A stretch of 64,000 nucleotides of DNA from JAVBLP01 sp052034625. GTDB taxonomy: Bacteria; Elusimicrobiota; Endomicrobiia; Endomicrobiales; Endomicrobiaceae. Each line of letters begins with the position of its first letter. Position 1 is the stretch's first letter. Positions 1 through 8,939 of the stretch are shown here, piece after piece. A model generated the notes under the pieces. The model was not told the origin of the DNA, searched no databases, and saw only the letters and a list, made by a program, of their open reading frames with translations. The DNA is taken from assembly GCA_052034625.1 (NCBI GenBank), contig JBPOII010000002.1:124001-188000 (forward strand), given 5' to 3'. Position numbers and translations under genes: made by a program.

Positions 1-619
1 GATGATTGTTAAAAACCTTATCAGCTTTTGAAAGAGATTCTTTTGGCAGACTTGTTGCAATTACAAAGCAATCCATTTGTGCAGCTTTTGCCGATCTTAT
101 ACCATAAGGTGCATTTTCTATTGCAAGACAATCTGAACTTTTTAGTCCCAGTTCTTTTGCTGCATGCAGATATGGGTCGGGATATGGTTTGCCTCTTTTG
201 AGCATATCTCCTGCTACTATCACATCAAAAACATTATAAATTTCTTTTGGTAACATTTTTTTTGCTTCTGCGAGTGAAGATCCTGTTACCAATCCGAGAA
301 TAAAATTATGTCTCTTTAATTTTTGCAGCATTTCATATATACCGGTAAAAATATATCTTTTGAAATGTTTTGAAAAAAGTTCTTTTCTTTCTTCCGCTAT
401 TTGTTTTGCTAGCTTTTTAGTTAATTTCTTTTTCTGGCGGTTAAATGCAAATGCAATTACTTGATCCCATTTTGAACCTTCATACTCAAAAATATCCGTC
501 GGTGTAATTCTGACATCACATTTCATCAAAGCTTCAAACCATGAAACATAATGATATGTCATTGAATCAACTATAACACCATCCATGTCGAAAAGTATAG
601 CTTTATATTTCATTCTCAT
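1..619 (-). CDS. HAD-superfamily hydrolase, beta-phosphoglucomutase-like (3' end outside window)
   Basis: This is a haloacid-dehalogenase-fold phosphatase or phosphomutase of the beta-phosphoglucomutase/GS1-like subgroup. The N-terminus reads MRMKYKAILFDMDGVIVDS, which carries the DxD nucleophile and acid/base motif I. It is followed by a helical cap region, a TGSS motif II (LGLVTGSS) and a KPYPDPY stretch followed by AIENAPYGI, which are motif III/IV regions typical of the group. The ATG at 619 is preceded by GAGGAAAAG. A second ATG lies two codons in, at 613. The reading frame is still open at base 1, so the C-terminal end is missing. The substrate cannot be told from sequence; sugar phosphates are usual for the subgroup. 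The gene starts downstream of a hairpin terminator, so it probably has its own promoter. Confidence 0.85.
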   Translation of the reverse strand, partial: MRMKYKAILFDMDGVIVDSMTYHYVSWFEALMKCDVRITPTDIFEYEGSKWDQVIAFAFNRQKKKLTKKLAKQIAEERKELFSKHFKRYIFTGIYEMLQKLKRHNFILGLVTGSSLAEAKKMLPKEIYNVFDVIVAGDMLKRGKPYPDPYLHAAKELGLKSSDCLAIENAPYGIRSAKAAQMDCFVIATSLPKESLSKADKVFNNH

Positions 620-659
620 TTTATCTTTTCCTCAAACTTTATATTTTTTCATCGATGTA

Positions 660-702
660 TAAAACAAAAAAGAAACCGCAGGGATTTGCCCCTTAGCGGT
701 TT
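660..702 (-). terminator. Rho-independent terminator after the CoA-binding gene
   Basis: AAACCGC at 673-679 pairs with GCGGTTT at 696-702, extended by GGG/CCC inside. On the minus strand the hairpin is followed by a T-rich run (complement of 660-672). It separates the CoA-binding gene from the HAD gene. Confidence 0.8.
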
Positions 703-727
703 ATTTTATATTTCTTTAAAAATCTTT

Positions 728-1096
728 TTACCAAATGCCCGCTACTATCATAAAACAGCCTCTATCGGTAACTTTGATGCCTGCGGCACGCGCTCTTTCT
801 ATCGCCGGCGCAGACTGTGAGCCCGGCTGCATCCAAATCTCTTTTATTCCAAGTGCTATCACTTCATCAACAATTTTTTCCGTTCCGACCGGAGGAACAA
901 CAGTAATTACAATATCGGGTTTTTCTGGAAGATCCGCCAGAGTCTTATATATTTTCTTTGAATTTACTTCTCCGCCTCTTACTCCGACGGCAAAAGCATT
1001 ATAACCGGAATCTATCAGATCAACAAATATTCTGTATCCGAATTTTTGAGGATTATCATTTACGCCGACAACGGCAATTTTTGTATCTTTTTCCAT
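728..1096 (-). CDS. CoA-binding domain protein (YccU-like)
   Basis: This 122-residue protein consists of a single Rossmann-type CoA-binding domain (CoA_binding_2 family, like E. coli YccU). It begins with the nucleotide-binding strand and turn IAVVGVNDNPQKFGYRI. Further features are the VTVVPP segment and KEIWMQPGSQS, a pattern shared by the family, in which an adenine-nucleotide or CoA moiety is bound. The length is normal for the stand-alone family. The ATG at 1096 has GGTGA a few bases upstream. The gene lies 14 bp after the end of the 730-residue membrane protein and is probably co-transcribed with it, ending at the hairpin at 660-702. The physiological role of the family is not well defined. 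Confidence 0.85.
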   Translation of the reverse strand: MEKDTKIAVVGVNDNPQKFGYRIFVDLIDSGYNAFAVGVRGGEVNSKKIYKTLADLPEKPDIVITVVPPVGTEKIVDEVIALGIKEIWMQPGSQSAPAIERARAAGIKVTDRGCFMIVAGIW

Positions 1097-1110
1097 ACCG
1101 TCACCGGAAA

Positions 1111-3303
1111 CTATTCTTTCTTTTTTATATCTATAAATCCGTAATCATCTACAGAAGTAAAATTCTCTTCTCTCTTTTTTGTTTGCGAGGAATCGCCATC
1201 TTCATCACCGTCATCATCTACAATAATTTCAATCTCTTTATCAGCATAAGATGAATCATCTAAAAATATATCCTTTCCTTTTTCTTCCTCTTCACTGTTG
1301 AACTTATCTTTTCTTTTTCTTATATCATCAACTTCAAAATCGTCCATAAGATCTTCTACTAACAAAGGAGATTTACTTTCTTTTTTCTCCTTTTCTTTCT
1401 CCTTCATAGTTTCTTCATCAAATATTTCTATGACTTTAATTCCGCTCATTTCATTATAAATATCTTCCATCGAGCCGTCGCCAAGATCTTTTTCTGTTTC
1501 TTGAGCAGCATCTTCGTCGCTAAAGTCAATAATATCGGCAAGAGAGACTTCTTTTTCTGCCGGTTGTTCATTATCATCGCCAAAACCATAGTCAGAAATA
1601 TGCTGAGGTTTTTTATTTTCTGGCAAAAGACCTGAAGAGGTTTTAATATGTCCTCCATGTTTGCTTATATAGTTGGAAATATCTCCTGCTGAAGAAAAGT
1701 CGGCCAACTCTTCTTCCGGATCATCTTTTCTCTTCATAGAGGCAGTAGCAATATAAGGAATGTTCTCTGTTTCTTCTCCCGGAAATTTTTCAAGCAAATC
1801 TTCAGTAACGATTTTCTTTTTATTTTGTGATATTACAGCGTTTTTATGATCACTTCCGAGAACGGGACCTGAACCCGAAGCTTTTTGTGCAGTTTTATCC
1901 CTATGCGCATGCCTTTTAGGATCATTATCGTAATAGGGGTTTCTTTCCCTTTTAGCTATTGACGATGGGTCATCTGCAAAAGCAGAAAATGAAGAAGGAG
2001 CGGAAGTCTCAAAAGATGGTCTGCGAAGAGCAGCAAGATCCCCATCACCTTTTTTTGTATTCTCTGGTACAGTTTTCCCTTCTGAAGATGCAGGCTTTGT
2101 AGTTTCTTTTGACACATCATCTGTTTTAAGAGCCGCTGTTTCGGACTTAGTCGAAGTTTCGCCGCCTGGGATACTTTCAGATTTTGTATTCTGGTCCGTT
2201 TTTATTTCAGGATTTGCCGGCATTTCTATTTCATGTTCTTTCATTTTCGTATCATCATTTTTTTGGAGTTTTTCAATTTTTGAAGATATTGCTTCTGCTG
2301 CCGCTGTTGCTAGAGGTACTTTATGTTTTATTTCATTTGTACTTGAAAAAGGTTTGGATTGTTCTGTTAATGGAGGCATTACAGGCTTTGAAGTATGTCT
2401 ATGATGATGCTCTTTTCCGGGATGAACAGAAGCTCTGCTATGTTTACCTGGAGGCAGATCTCCATAATTGTCAGCACTTCTTTTCTGCCCAAAATCAACT
2501 CCCGGCTCTTCTCTGCGTACACGGCTGAAAACCGGACGTTGATTAGGGTCGTCAGGAAATTTCTCTTCACTTAAAAAACCGGATAAGTCCTTGCCGTCCT
2601 GCGATTCATTTAAAACTCCAATATTGTCAAGCTGAACATAAGCTTCTCCCAAAAAAAGCATAACTACAGGGAAAATTACAGCAAAAGCAATATTTATTAT
2701 ATTAAGTCCCAGCATCATTAAAAGCAAGGTAAAAAATAGAAAAAATATTTCTTTTTTATGGCTCCCGCAGAGTTCAAAAGCATGCAATTCGGCATCTTTA
2801 AAACTTTTACCTTCAAATACATTGTATAGAAAAATGATAAAATTAGGCAGGGTTATAAAAAGGCTGAGTATAGAAAAAACGGGGAAGAACTGGAAAAGAG
2901 CATAATAAACGATCTTTTCTTTAAGTAAAGGATAAAAATAGAAAAATATATTAGAGGCGAAAAATATTGCTACTATTAAGCCTGTCAGAATAGAGATCGC
3001 AAAAAAAGCGACCAAAGGCTTACCGAAAGATATAAATTTAAAATATGTTTTGAAAAAATACGCGTCAATCTTAATATTTTTTATAGTTACATAATAAATA
3101 TAAACAGCTATAAAAGAAAGCAAAAGCAGGATAGGCCTTCCGACTATCCCCTCCATTGAATTCCACGGACGATAAACATATAATTCTGGCATAAGAAGCA
3201 ATGCCGGGGGTATCGAAAATATCACTATCGGGATAATATTCTTTTTAACCTTTTGAAGGAGCTGGACAGTTACATTTACAAGAAACTCTATTAGTTCATC
3301 CAT
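1111..3303 (-). CDS. Membrane protein with long disordered cytoplasmic-type tail, unknown function
   Basis: This 730-residue protein was not recognised as a named family. Residues about 20-225 hold five or six hydrophobic segments with short loops. The segment FEGKSFKDAELHAFELC followed by a hydrophobic stretch resembles the corresponding part of the membrane protein at 3901-4707. From residue about 230 to the end the sequence is low complexity, rich in Lys, Glu, Asp, Ser and Pro, with a His-rich patch near residue 300 and very acidic clusters near the C-terminus. It is therefore probably intrinsically disordered. The ATG at 3303 is preceded by AAAGGAA. The tail could be a scaffold or binding platform, but nothing in the sequence identifies a partner. 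Confidence 0.7.
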   Translation of the reverse strand: MDELIEFLVNVTVQLLQKVKKNIIPIVIFSIPPALLLMPELYVYRPWNSMEGIVGRPILLLLSFIAVYIYYVTIKNIKIDAYFFKTYFKFISFGKPLVAFFAISILTGLIVAIFFASNIFFYFYPLLKEKIVYYALFQFFPVFSILSLFITLPNFIIFLYNVFEGKSFKDAELHAFELCGSHKKEIFFLFFTLLLMMLGLNIINIAFAVIFPVVMLFLGEAYVQLDNIGVLNESQDGKDLSGFLSEEKFPDDPNQRPVFSRVRREEPGVDFGQKRSADNYGDLPPGKHSRASVHPGKEHHHRHTSKPVMPPLTEQSKPFSSTNEIKHKVPLATAAAEAISSKIEKLQKNDDTKMKEHEIEMPANPEIKTDQNTKSESIPGGETSTKSETAALKTDDVSKETTKPASSEGKTVPENTKKGDGDLAALRRPSFETSAPSSFSAFADDPSSIAKRERNPYYDNDPKRHAHRDKTAQKASGSGPVLGSDHKNAVISQNKKKIVTEDLLEKFPGEETENIPYIATASMKRKDDPEEELADFSSAGDISNYISKHGGHIKTSSGLLPENKKPQHISDYGFGDDNEQPAEKEVSLADIIDFSDEDAAQETEKDLGDGSMEDIYNEMSGIKVIEIFDEETMKEKEKEKKESKSPLLVEDLMDDFEVDDIRKRKDKFNSEEEEKGKDIFLDDSSYADKEIEIIVDDDGDEDGDSSQTKKREENFTSVDDYGFIDIKKKE

Positions 3304-3425
3304 TTATTATTTTTTCCTTTAGCGTAATTTAGAGGAGACGCTACCATCCATATAATATATATATAATAATCTTAAAATAACCTATTTTTCTATTTTTCAC
3401 ATTGGTTTTTTAATTTTAACAAAGA

Positions 3426-3857
3426 TCAATTACAAGAAATTTTTTCTTTTGACACGATCGATATTGAATTAGCACAAAGTATTTCTATGGCTTTATCTAT
3501 ATCTTCAAACTTAAAAACCATTAAAGCTTTTCCGGAAGCTTTTTCAACAAAACCGTACATATATTCAATATTAATATCATTATCCGCAAGAACTTTTAAA
3601 ACAGCCGCTAGACCTCCCGGCTCATCTGAAACTTTTACAGCTACAATATCGGCTATTGAAGCTATAAAACCGCTTTCTTTTACTATCTTTACCGCATCGG
3701 CAGCTTTATCGACAACCAGCCTGACAATGCCAAACTCCGGACTTTCAGCAAGAGTTAAAGCTTTGATATTGATATTATTTTTTCCCAGAATACTGCAAAG
3801 TTCATACAGTCTTCCTTTTGTGTTTTCAATAAAAACCGACATCTGAGTGATCTTCAT
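3426..3857 (-). CDS. Tandem ACT-domain protein
   Basis: This 143-residue protein consists of two ACT domains, at about residues 3-70 and 71-140. Each shows the beta-alpha-beta ACT pattern: the first begins QMSVFIENTKGRLYELCSIL and the second has the typical DEPGGLAAVLKVLADNDIN. ACT domains bind amino acids or related small molecules and regulate enzymes or transcription. Stand-alone tandem-ACT proteins of this kind often sit next to phenylacetate-CoA ligase and indolepyruvate oxidoreductase genes in anaerobes, which is the case here (paaK and iorBA lie upstream on the same strand). A regulator sensing an aromatic amino acid or its ketoacid is a reasonable inference. The ATG at 3857 has a strong GGAGG. 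Confidence 0.85.
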   Translation of the reverse strand: MKITQMSVFIENTKGRLYELCSILGKNNINIKALTLAESPEFGIVRLVVDKAADAVKIVKESGFIASIADIVAVKVSDEPGGLAAVLKVLADNDINIEYMYGFVEKASGKALMVFKFEDIDKAIEILCANSISIVSKEKISCN

Positions 3858-3900
3858 TTTTCCTCCGGTTCTTCTTTATTTAATATTTTTACAGCTTTCT

Positions 3901-4707
3901 TTAATCCTGCGGTATTACTGCCGGGCTTGAATTTTCAAAAGGCTCTTTCCTGCCCTCAAGACAAAAATATACATATATCAATACCAATACCGAAATCGGT
4001 ATCGTAATAATGCTGCCTATTATAAGAACTCTTCCAAAATAATTTATTATAAGAAGCAAAATTACAAGAAAAAAGATTTTATTTCTTTTGCCTAAAGTAA
4101 GTTCTGTACTTTTTCTGAAAGATTCGGAAACTGTTTTCCCGTCAAAAACACTGAAATAGAAAAATATATACCTAAATAAAAGTGCAGAAATTATAATTCC
4201 GCTGACAAGTATAAGGAAAGGCACTATTATCAGTACTGACAAAAGCCCATTTTCTACAAAGAATTGTGTAACGGGTGCAGATGTTACAACAAAAAATATA
4301 AGTAAAGCAAAACTGAAAGGCAGTATTATTGTAATAAAACCGCCAAAAAATTTAATAATTTTGTTTAATGGGGGGAAATACTTTTTAAGTTTAAGTTCAC
4401 CGCCGAGACATAAAGGCAGCAATGCACCGGTAAACATAAAAAACACTAATGAATTTATGAATAAAACAACGCAGCTATATACAAATACTCCAAACAGTGG
4501 TTTATAGTACTCTTCATTCGAAACAGTCCCAACTGCATCGACAGGAAGCAGGGTACCAAGATTGCTTATAACAAAATAATCCACTGCCATTTGTGTAAGA
4601 CTTATAATTGTAACCGAAAGAATAGTAAGGGCAAAAACCCCTACAAAATTCTGTCTAAAAAATCTGAAAGCATAAACAAAAGCTTTTCTTATTGAAAAAT
4701 TAAACAT
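3901..4707 (-). CDS. Multi-pass membrane protein of unknown function
   Basis: This 268-residue hydrophobic protein has about six membrane segments. It starts with an amphipathic stretch (MFNFSIRKAFVYAFRFFRQN), and near residue 195 carries VFDGKTVSESFRKSTELTLG before the last pair of helices. This layout resembles membrane proteins related to the glycerophosphodiester phosphodiesterase membrane domain or DUF975/DUF4013-like families, but I cannot assign one with certainty. The same motif is present in the N-terminal part of the protein at 1111-3303, suggesting the two are paralogous. It lies 36 bp downstream of paaK and 43 bp before the ACT gene in the same direction, so is likely in that operon. 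The ATG at 4707 has GGGAG. Confidence 0.7.
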   Translation of the reverse strand: MFNFSIRKAFVYAFRFFRQNFVGVFALTILSVTIISLTQMAVDYFVISNLGTLLPVDAVGTVSNEEYYKPLFGVFVYSCVVLFINSLVFFMFTGALLPLCLGGELKLKKYFPPLNKIIKFFGGFITIILPFSFALLIFFVVTSAPVTQFFVENGLLSVLIIVPFLILVSGIIISALLFRYIFFYFSVFDGKTVSESFRKSTELTLGKRNKIFFLVILLLIINYFGRVLIIGSIITIPISVLVLIYVYFCLEGRKEPFENSSPAVIPQD

Positions 4708-4743
4708 AAAACTCCCAAGTAATGGTTTTACTTCTAATAAATC

Positions 4744-6045
4744 CTAAACTTTTCTTTTATCAATAACTCTTTTAGCTTTTCCTTCGCTTCTTGGTATAGA
4801 TTTAGGTTCAACGAGCTTTATATTTGTGCTTACAAGTATCGTGCTTTCAATGCTTTTCTTAATTTTATTTTTTACGGCTTCAAGTCCTTTAATTTCATCC
4901 GAGAAAAACTTTTCATCAATTTCAACCTGCACTTCAATTGTATCAAGACCGCGGCCAACTCTGTCCACAATTATCTGATAATTGGGCAATGATTCTTCCA
5001 CCTGTAAAAGAGCATACTCTATCTGTGTGGGGAAAACATTTATTCCGCGTACAACTATCATATCGTCCGTTCTTCCTTGTATCTTACTTATGCGCGGAGA
5101 CGTCCTGCCGCAGGCACATTTTTCATAAGAAATTGAAACTATATCTCTTGTTCTATACCTAAGCAGAGGCATTCCCGTTCTTGTAAGCGTAGTGATAACA
5201 AGTTCGCCTTGTTCGCCTTCAGGTACAGGCTGATTTGTATCAGGGTCTATTATTTCAGGATAAAAAACATCTGACCATATATGCAGTCCGTTTTTAAAGC
5301 TGCATTCCTGTGCAACTCCGGGACCCGATATTTCCGAAAGTCCGTAAATATCTGTAGCAGTAAGGCCGAGCGATTTTTCAATTTCATTCCTTAAAGCTTC
5401 ACTCCAAGGTTCAGCACCAAATATACCTACTTCCCAAGAAGATTGCGACGGATCAAAGCCCATGCCCCTTGCTTCTTCCGCCATATATAATGAAAAGCTC
5501 GGCGTGCATGCAATTATTCTCGGCTTAAAATCCTGCATAAGTTTTATCTGTCTTTTTGTCTGCCCTGAAGACATTGGCATAATAGTCGCACCTATCTTAA
5601 GCGCACCATAATGAAGGCCGAGCCCGCCGGTAAAAAGACCATAACCGTAAGCTATCTGTATAATGTCGCCGGGTTTTCCGCCTGCACATGCTATTGAACG
5701 TGCCGAAACTTCAGCCCAAAGGTCCAGATCTTCTTTTGAATATCCGGAAACTACCGGATTTCCCGTAGTTCCGCTTGAAACATGCATCTCGGCTATATCT
5801 TTAACATCCATTGAGAACAGACCGAAAGGATAATGCTCCCTCATATCGTCTTTTGTCGTAAATGGAAGCTTTACAATATCATCTATAGACTTTATGTCGT
5901 TTGGCGAAAAACCGCTCTCGTCTATCCTCTTTTTATAAACCGGAGAGTTTTTATATACATAAGCTACCAGATTTTTTAATCTTTCAGACTGAAGATTTTT
6001 CAGGTCCTGCAAATTTTGTGTTTCGATCTGTTCATTGAAAATCAT
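4744..6045 (-). CDS. paaK: Phenylacetate-CoA ligase (AMP-forming)
   Basis: This 433-residue adenylate-forming enzyme has the usual length for PaaK. It converts phenylacetate (or other aryl acetates) plus CoA and ATP to the CoA thioester, AMP and pyrophosphate, or can run in reverse to gain ATP in fermenters. Diagnostic motifs are the P-loop-like SSGTTGNPVV, the YGLSEISGPGVAQEC adenylation motif, RTRDIVSI, and the hinge and C-terminal VRGINVFPTQIE, with a catalytic Lys region near KAKRVIDKRKV. It follows iorB by 33 bp. Oxidative decarboxylation of aromatic 2-oxoacids by IorAB yields aryl-acetyl-CoA, from which a ligase running in reverse could form ATP; this is an inference from context. The ATG at 6045 has GAGGAAG. 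Confidence 0.93.
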   Translation of the reverse strand: MIFNEQIETQNLQDLKNLQSERLKNLVAYVYKNSPVYKKRIDESGFSPNDIKSIDDIVKLPFTTKDDMREHYPFGLFSMDVKDIAEMHVSSGTTGNPVVSGYSKEDLDLWAEVSARSIACAGGKPGDIIQIAYGYGLFTGGLGLHYGALKIGATIMPMSSGQTKRQIKLMQDFKPRIIACTPSFSLYMAEEARGMGFDPSQSSWEVGIFGAEPWSEALRNEIEKSLGLTATDIYGLSEISGPGVAQECSFKNGLHIWSDVFYPEIIDPDTNQPVPEGEQGELVITTLTRTGMPLLRYRTRDIVSISYEKCACGRTSPRISKIQGRTDDMIVVRGINVFPTQIEYALLQVEESLPNYQIIVDRVGRGLDTIEVQVEIDEKFFSDEIKGLEAVKNKIKKSIESTILVSTNIKLVEPKSIPRSEGKAKRVIDKRKV

Positions 6046-6078
6046 GATCTTCCTCTTCTTTATATTACAAAGTTTTCA

Positions 6079-6561
6079 TTATTTAGATTTTGCCGCTTCC
6101 AAAAATATTTTTTTATTTTCTTCAATAAATTTACCTTTGAAACCGGTATCTAAAGCTTTCAGCCAGCTTTCTTTACTGATATTTAAATGTTTTGATAAAA
6201 CGCCAAGCATATAAGTATTGATGAACTTTTTATTTTCAAGTTTACTATCTGCCTCTTCAAGACCTTCTAACAGATCTTTTCCGTCTTTAGCCAAATAATG
6301 AAGCATTCTGTCATGTTCACCTTTATGAAAAGGTACCAGAAAATCACATTTCCCGCTTTCTACAAGCGGTGAAGCAACTGACGAGCCGAAACGCACATGA
6401 GATTCTACCGATCCGCCTCTTTGCGCCATACCGTGTACTTCAGATTTTTTCGTGTGGTATCCGTCATATACGGCAGCAAGCGCCGCTATCTCTGCGGCGG
6501 TCAGCACGCCCTGCCCGCCCGTCCCGCAAAACAAAATATTTATTGTTTTTGTCTTATCCAT
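6079..6561 (-). CDS. iorB: Indolepyruvate ferredoxin oxidoreductase, beta (gamma-type) subunit
   Basis: This 160-residue protein is the small subunit of the thiamine-diphosphate-dependent oxidoreductase that oxidatively decarboxylates aryl pyruvates to aryl-acetyl-CoA with ferredoxin as acceptor. It has the gamma-domain start ILFCGTGGQGVLTAAEI (glycine-rich, CoA-binding domain type) and the SEVHGMAQRGGSVESHVR motif, both diagnostic of IorB. The start is placed at the ATG at 6561, preceded by AAAAGGAAATAAA, because the frame further upstream overlaps iorA and lacks family similarity. The gene begins 20 bp after the iorA stop, an arrangement typical of the two-gene operon. Confidence 0.93.
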   Translation of the reverse strand: MDKTKTINILFCGTGGQGVLTAAEIAALAAVYDGYHTKKSEVHGMAQRGGSVESHVRFGSSVASPLVESGKCDFLVPFHKGEHDRMLHYLAKDGKDLLEGLEEADSKLENKKFINTYMLGVLSKHLNISKESWLKALDTGFKGKFIEENKKIFLEAAKSK

Positions 6562-6581
6562 TTTATTTCCTTTTAAACTTA

Positions 6582-8294
6582 TTATTTTCTTTCCGTCAGC
6601 ACGCCGAATTTGCAGGCATTTACGCAAACATTGCAGCCGGCACACAAAAATTCGTCTAAATGTGCAAAACCGTCTTCGCCTTTATATATCGCCGGACAGT
6701 CTATCTGCCAGCAGGCACCGCATTTTTTGCATTTTTCTTTATCAAATACAGGTGCAGGATATTTCGCCCTGTCGAGCACTCTGCAGGGAAATCTTACTAT
6801 CAGTACCGAAAGAGCATCTTTTTCCATCAATTCCTTTATTTTTCCCTGCAAGGCAGGGTCAAAAGCATTTATACTTTCAACAATATCAGCTCCCGCCGCT
6901 TTACATATATCTTCCAATATCAATTTTTTTGTTTTCTCGCCTTTTGCATTTATGCCTGTTGAAGGATTTGGCTGGCTTCCTGTCATTGCTGTAGTCGAAT
7001 TGTCCGATATGATTATCAGCCCTTTTGCTTTATTATATGCTGCATTAACAAGACCTGTAATGCCGGAATGTACAAAAGTGGAATCTCCTATTATTGCGGC
7101 AACTTTATCATGACCGAGTATTTTTGAAAAACTTTCAAAAACGGTAACACTTGCACCCATGCATATTGTAGTATGCAAAGCACCTAAAGGCTGTGCAGCA
7201 CCAAGCGTATAACAGCCTATATCGCCGGCAACCACAGCTTTAAGTTTTTTAAGTGCGGCAAATATCGCTCTATGAGAGCATCCCGGACACATAACCGGTC
7301 TTCTTGCTTTTGCCGGGGAGTCTGTCTTTTTTTTGCCCTCTATTATCTCTCTTACTAAAACACTGTTAAGCTCACCAACTCTATATGAAGGGTCTTTCGC
7401 TTTCACTTCTATGCCTAGCTGTTTTACATGTTCTTCAATAAAAGGCTCAAGCTCTTCTATAACATAAAGAGTTTTAACTTTTTGCACGAACTCTTTTATA
7501 AGTTTATCGGGAAAAGGATAACTCATACCCAATTTCAGATATGAAGCATTCGGATAAGATTCTTTTGCATAAAGATAAGAAATGCCGCTTGTTATTATGC
7601 CTATAGATGTATCGTTTATCTCAATTTTATTTAGAGGAGAGTTTTCTGCATATTTTTGTAATTCAACAAGTCTTGCTTCCAGTTCAATATGTTTTCTATA
7701 GGCATTTGCAGGTACCATAACATATTTTGCGGGATTTGGAGAAAAAGGCTTAAGATCAACTTCTTTTCTTTCGCCTGTTTCAATATTTTCTTTAGTATGA
7801 GAAACGCGCGTAGTAAGCCTTATAAGCACCGGAGTATCGAACTTTTCGCTTATCTCAAATGCCGTACGCGCCATTTCATAAGCTTCTTTCGGGCTGGCCG
7901 GCTCAAGCATAGGCATTTTCGCAAACTTTGAAACAAGCCTATTGTCCTGCTCATTTTGTGAAGAGTGCAGTCCCGGCTCGTCGGCCGTTACCACTATAAA
8001 ACCGCCCCCTACACCCGTATAAACGGAAGTCATAAGAGGGTCCATAGCGACATTAACCCCTACATGTTTTGATGAATAAATACTTCTAACACCGGCTATT
8101 GAAGCACCTAATGCCACTTCATAAGCTACTTTTTCATTTACCGCCCACTGTGCATCAACTTCATCAAAACGCGTTAAATACTCAAGTATTTCCGTTGCCG
8201 GAGTACCCGGATAAGATGCCGCTGTTTTTAAGCCGGCTTCATAAGCTCCTCGGGCAAGGGCCTCATCACCTGATAAAAATTCGATCTTTTTCAT
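6582..8294 (-). CDS. iorA: Indolepyruvate ferredoxin oxidoreductase, alpha subunit
   Basis: This 571-residue large subunit carries the pyrimidine and TPP-binding domains and a C-terminal ferredoxin domain. Visible motifs are LSGDEALARGAYEAG and SYPGTPATEI at the N-terminus, and PVMCPGCSHR, GDIGCYTLGA and the TPP/Mg motif IIGDSTFVHSGITGL followed by SDNSTTAMTG in the middle. Two cysteine clusters near the C-terminus (CKKCGACWQIDCPAI and CAGCNVCVNAC) bind [4Fe-4S] clusters. The first cluster group has the spacing CxxCxxC...C. The ATG at 8294 is chosen because family members start here; an in-frame TTG at 8309 abuts the AAGGGG and leaves no spacing, whereas the ATG stands about 15 bases from it, slightly long. 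It is the first gene of the iorA-iorB-paaK cluster. Confidence 0.93.
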   Translation of the reverse strand: MKKIEFLSGDEALARGAYEAGLKTAASYPGTPATEILEYLTRFDEVDAQWAVNEKVAYEVALGASIAGVRSIYSSKHVGVNVAMDPLMTSVYTGVGGGFIVVTADEPGLHSSQNEQDNRLVSKFAKMPMLEPASPKEAYEMARTAFEISEKFDTPVLIRLTTRVSHTKENIETGERKEVDLKPFSPNPAKYVMVPANAYRKHIELEARLVELQKYAENSPLNKIEINDTSIGIITSGISYLYAKESYPNASYLKLGMSYPFPDKLIKEFVQKVKTLYVIEELEPFIEEHVKQLGIEVKAKDPSYRVGELNSVLVREIIEGKKKTDSPAKARRPVMCPGCSHRAIFAALKKLKAVVAGDIGCYTLGAAQPLGALHTTICMGASVTVFESFSKILGHDKVAAIIGDSTFVHSGITGLVNAAYNKAKGLIIISDNSTTAMTGSQPNPSTGINAKGEKTKKLILEDICKAAGADIVESINAFDPALQGKIKELMEKDALSVLIVRFPCRVLDRAKYPAPVFDKEKCKKCGACWQIDCPAIYKGEDGFAHLDEFLCAGCNVCVNACKFGVLTERK

Positions 8295-8390
8295 AATTTT
8301 TAATTTCAACCCCTTATAATATTAAAATTATAATAAACTTAATTTTAACTTATTTAGTCCATTTCTGCAAGAAAAGGTTGATTTTTCATA

Positions 8391-8420
8391 TAAAAAAGAG
8401 CCTTGAAATTCCAGGCTCTT
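8391..8420 (-). terminator. Rho-independent terminator after the lipoprotein gene
   Basis: AAGAGCCT at 8396-8403 pairs with AGGCTCTT at 8413-8420. On the minus strand the hairpin is followed by a run of T (complement of the A-run 8392-8397). Confidence 0.85.
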
Positions 8421-8461
8421 CTTGAAAAATATTAAAAATAAGATTTTTTATCCTCTGGACA

Positions 8462-8860
8462 TTAAGGCATTACAATCTTTAGATCAAAAGCGGACTTTAT
8501 CCCATCAAATTCAACAGTTACCTTTGCAGATACAGGCACAATACTTCCGGTCAATGTGGTTGTCAGTCCTTGCTGCGGAGAAAAAACAACTGCTGTAGGG
8601 TTTGAACATCTCCAAATAACTTTCAGTTTGTTCTTTTCGCTAAGGATATACTCATTTCCGTCTTTGCCTATAGGTACGGCATTTATTGTATAAGACTCAT
8701 TACGCTCAAGCGTTACTATTTTGTCATTAATTATATTGCCAAAATTATCGACAATATCAATGCTTACTACTAGTTTTTCTTTTACTCTTACGTTTTCATC
8801 ACAGGCAATAAGCCCAAAACAAAAACAAAAGCTAATGATAAATAAAAATATCTTTTTCAT
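8462..8860 (-). CDS. Putative lipoprotein with an Ig-like (Big-type) fold
   Basis: This 132-residue protein starts with a lipoprotein signal peptide: Lys-Lys, a hydrophobic core, then GLIAC, where Cys-20 would be lipidated. The mature part is beta-rich, with the pattern LVVSIDIVDNFGN followed by spaced strands ending AKVTVEFDGIKSAFDLKIV, as seen in bacterial Ig-like (Big_2-like) domains. The family assignment is by pattern only. It is expected in the periplasm, attached to the inner or outer membrane. The gene lies downstream of the outer-membrane barrel at 8940-10187 in the same direction and is followed by a strong terminator. Function unknown. Confidence 0.75.
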   Translation of the reverse strand: MKKIFLFIISFCFCFGLIACDENVRVKEKLVVSIDIVDNFGNIINDKIVTLERNESYTINAVPIGKDGNEYILSEKNKLKVIWRCSNPTAVVFSPQQGLTTTLTGSIVPVSAKVTVEFDGIKSAFDLKIVMP

Positions 8861-8939
8861 CGTAAACTATTTTAGCACCGCGGACACTTTTATGCAACCG
8901 GTATTCGAGATACGGCAAGAGAAGAAATTTCTGTGCTTA

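Noticed and set aside
958..1254. Plus-strand frame of 98 codons
   Set aside because: It overlaps two good minus-strand genes, lacks a ribosome-binding site and has an improbable Tyr/Arg/Leu-rich composition.
6561..6645. Longer iorB starting inside iorA
   Set aside because: The extra residues match no IorB; the ATG at 6561 has AAAAGGAA.
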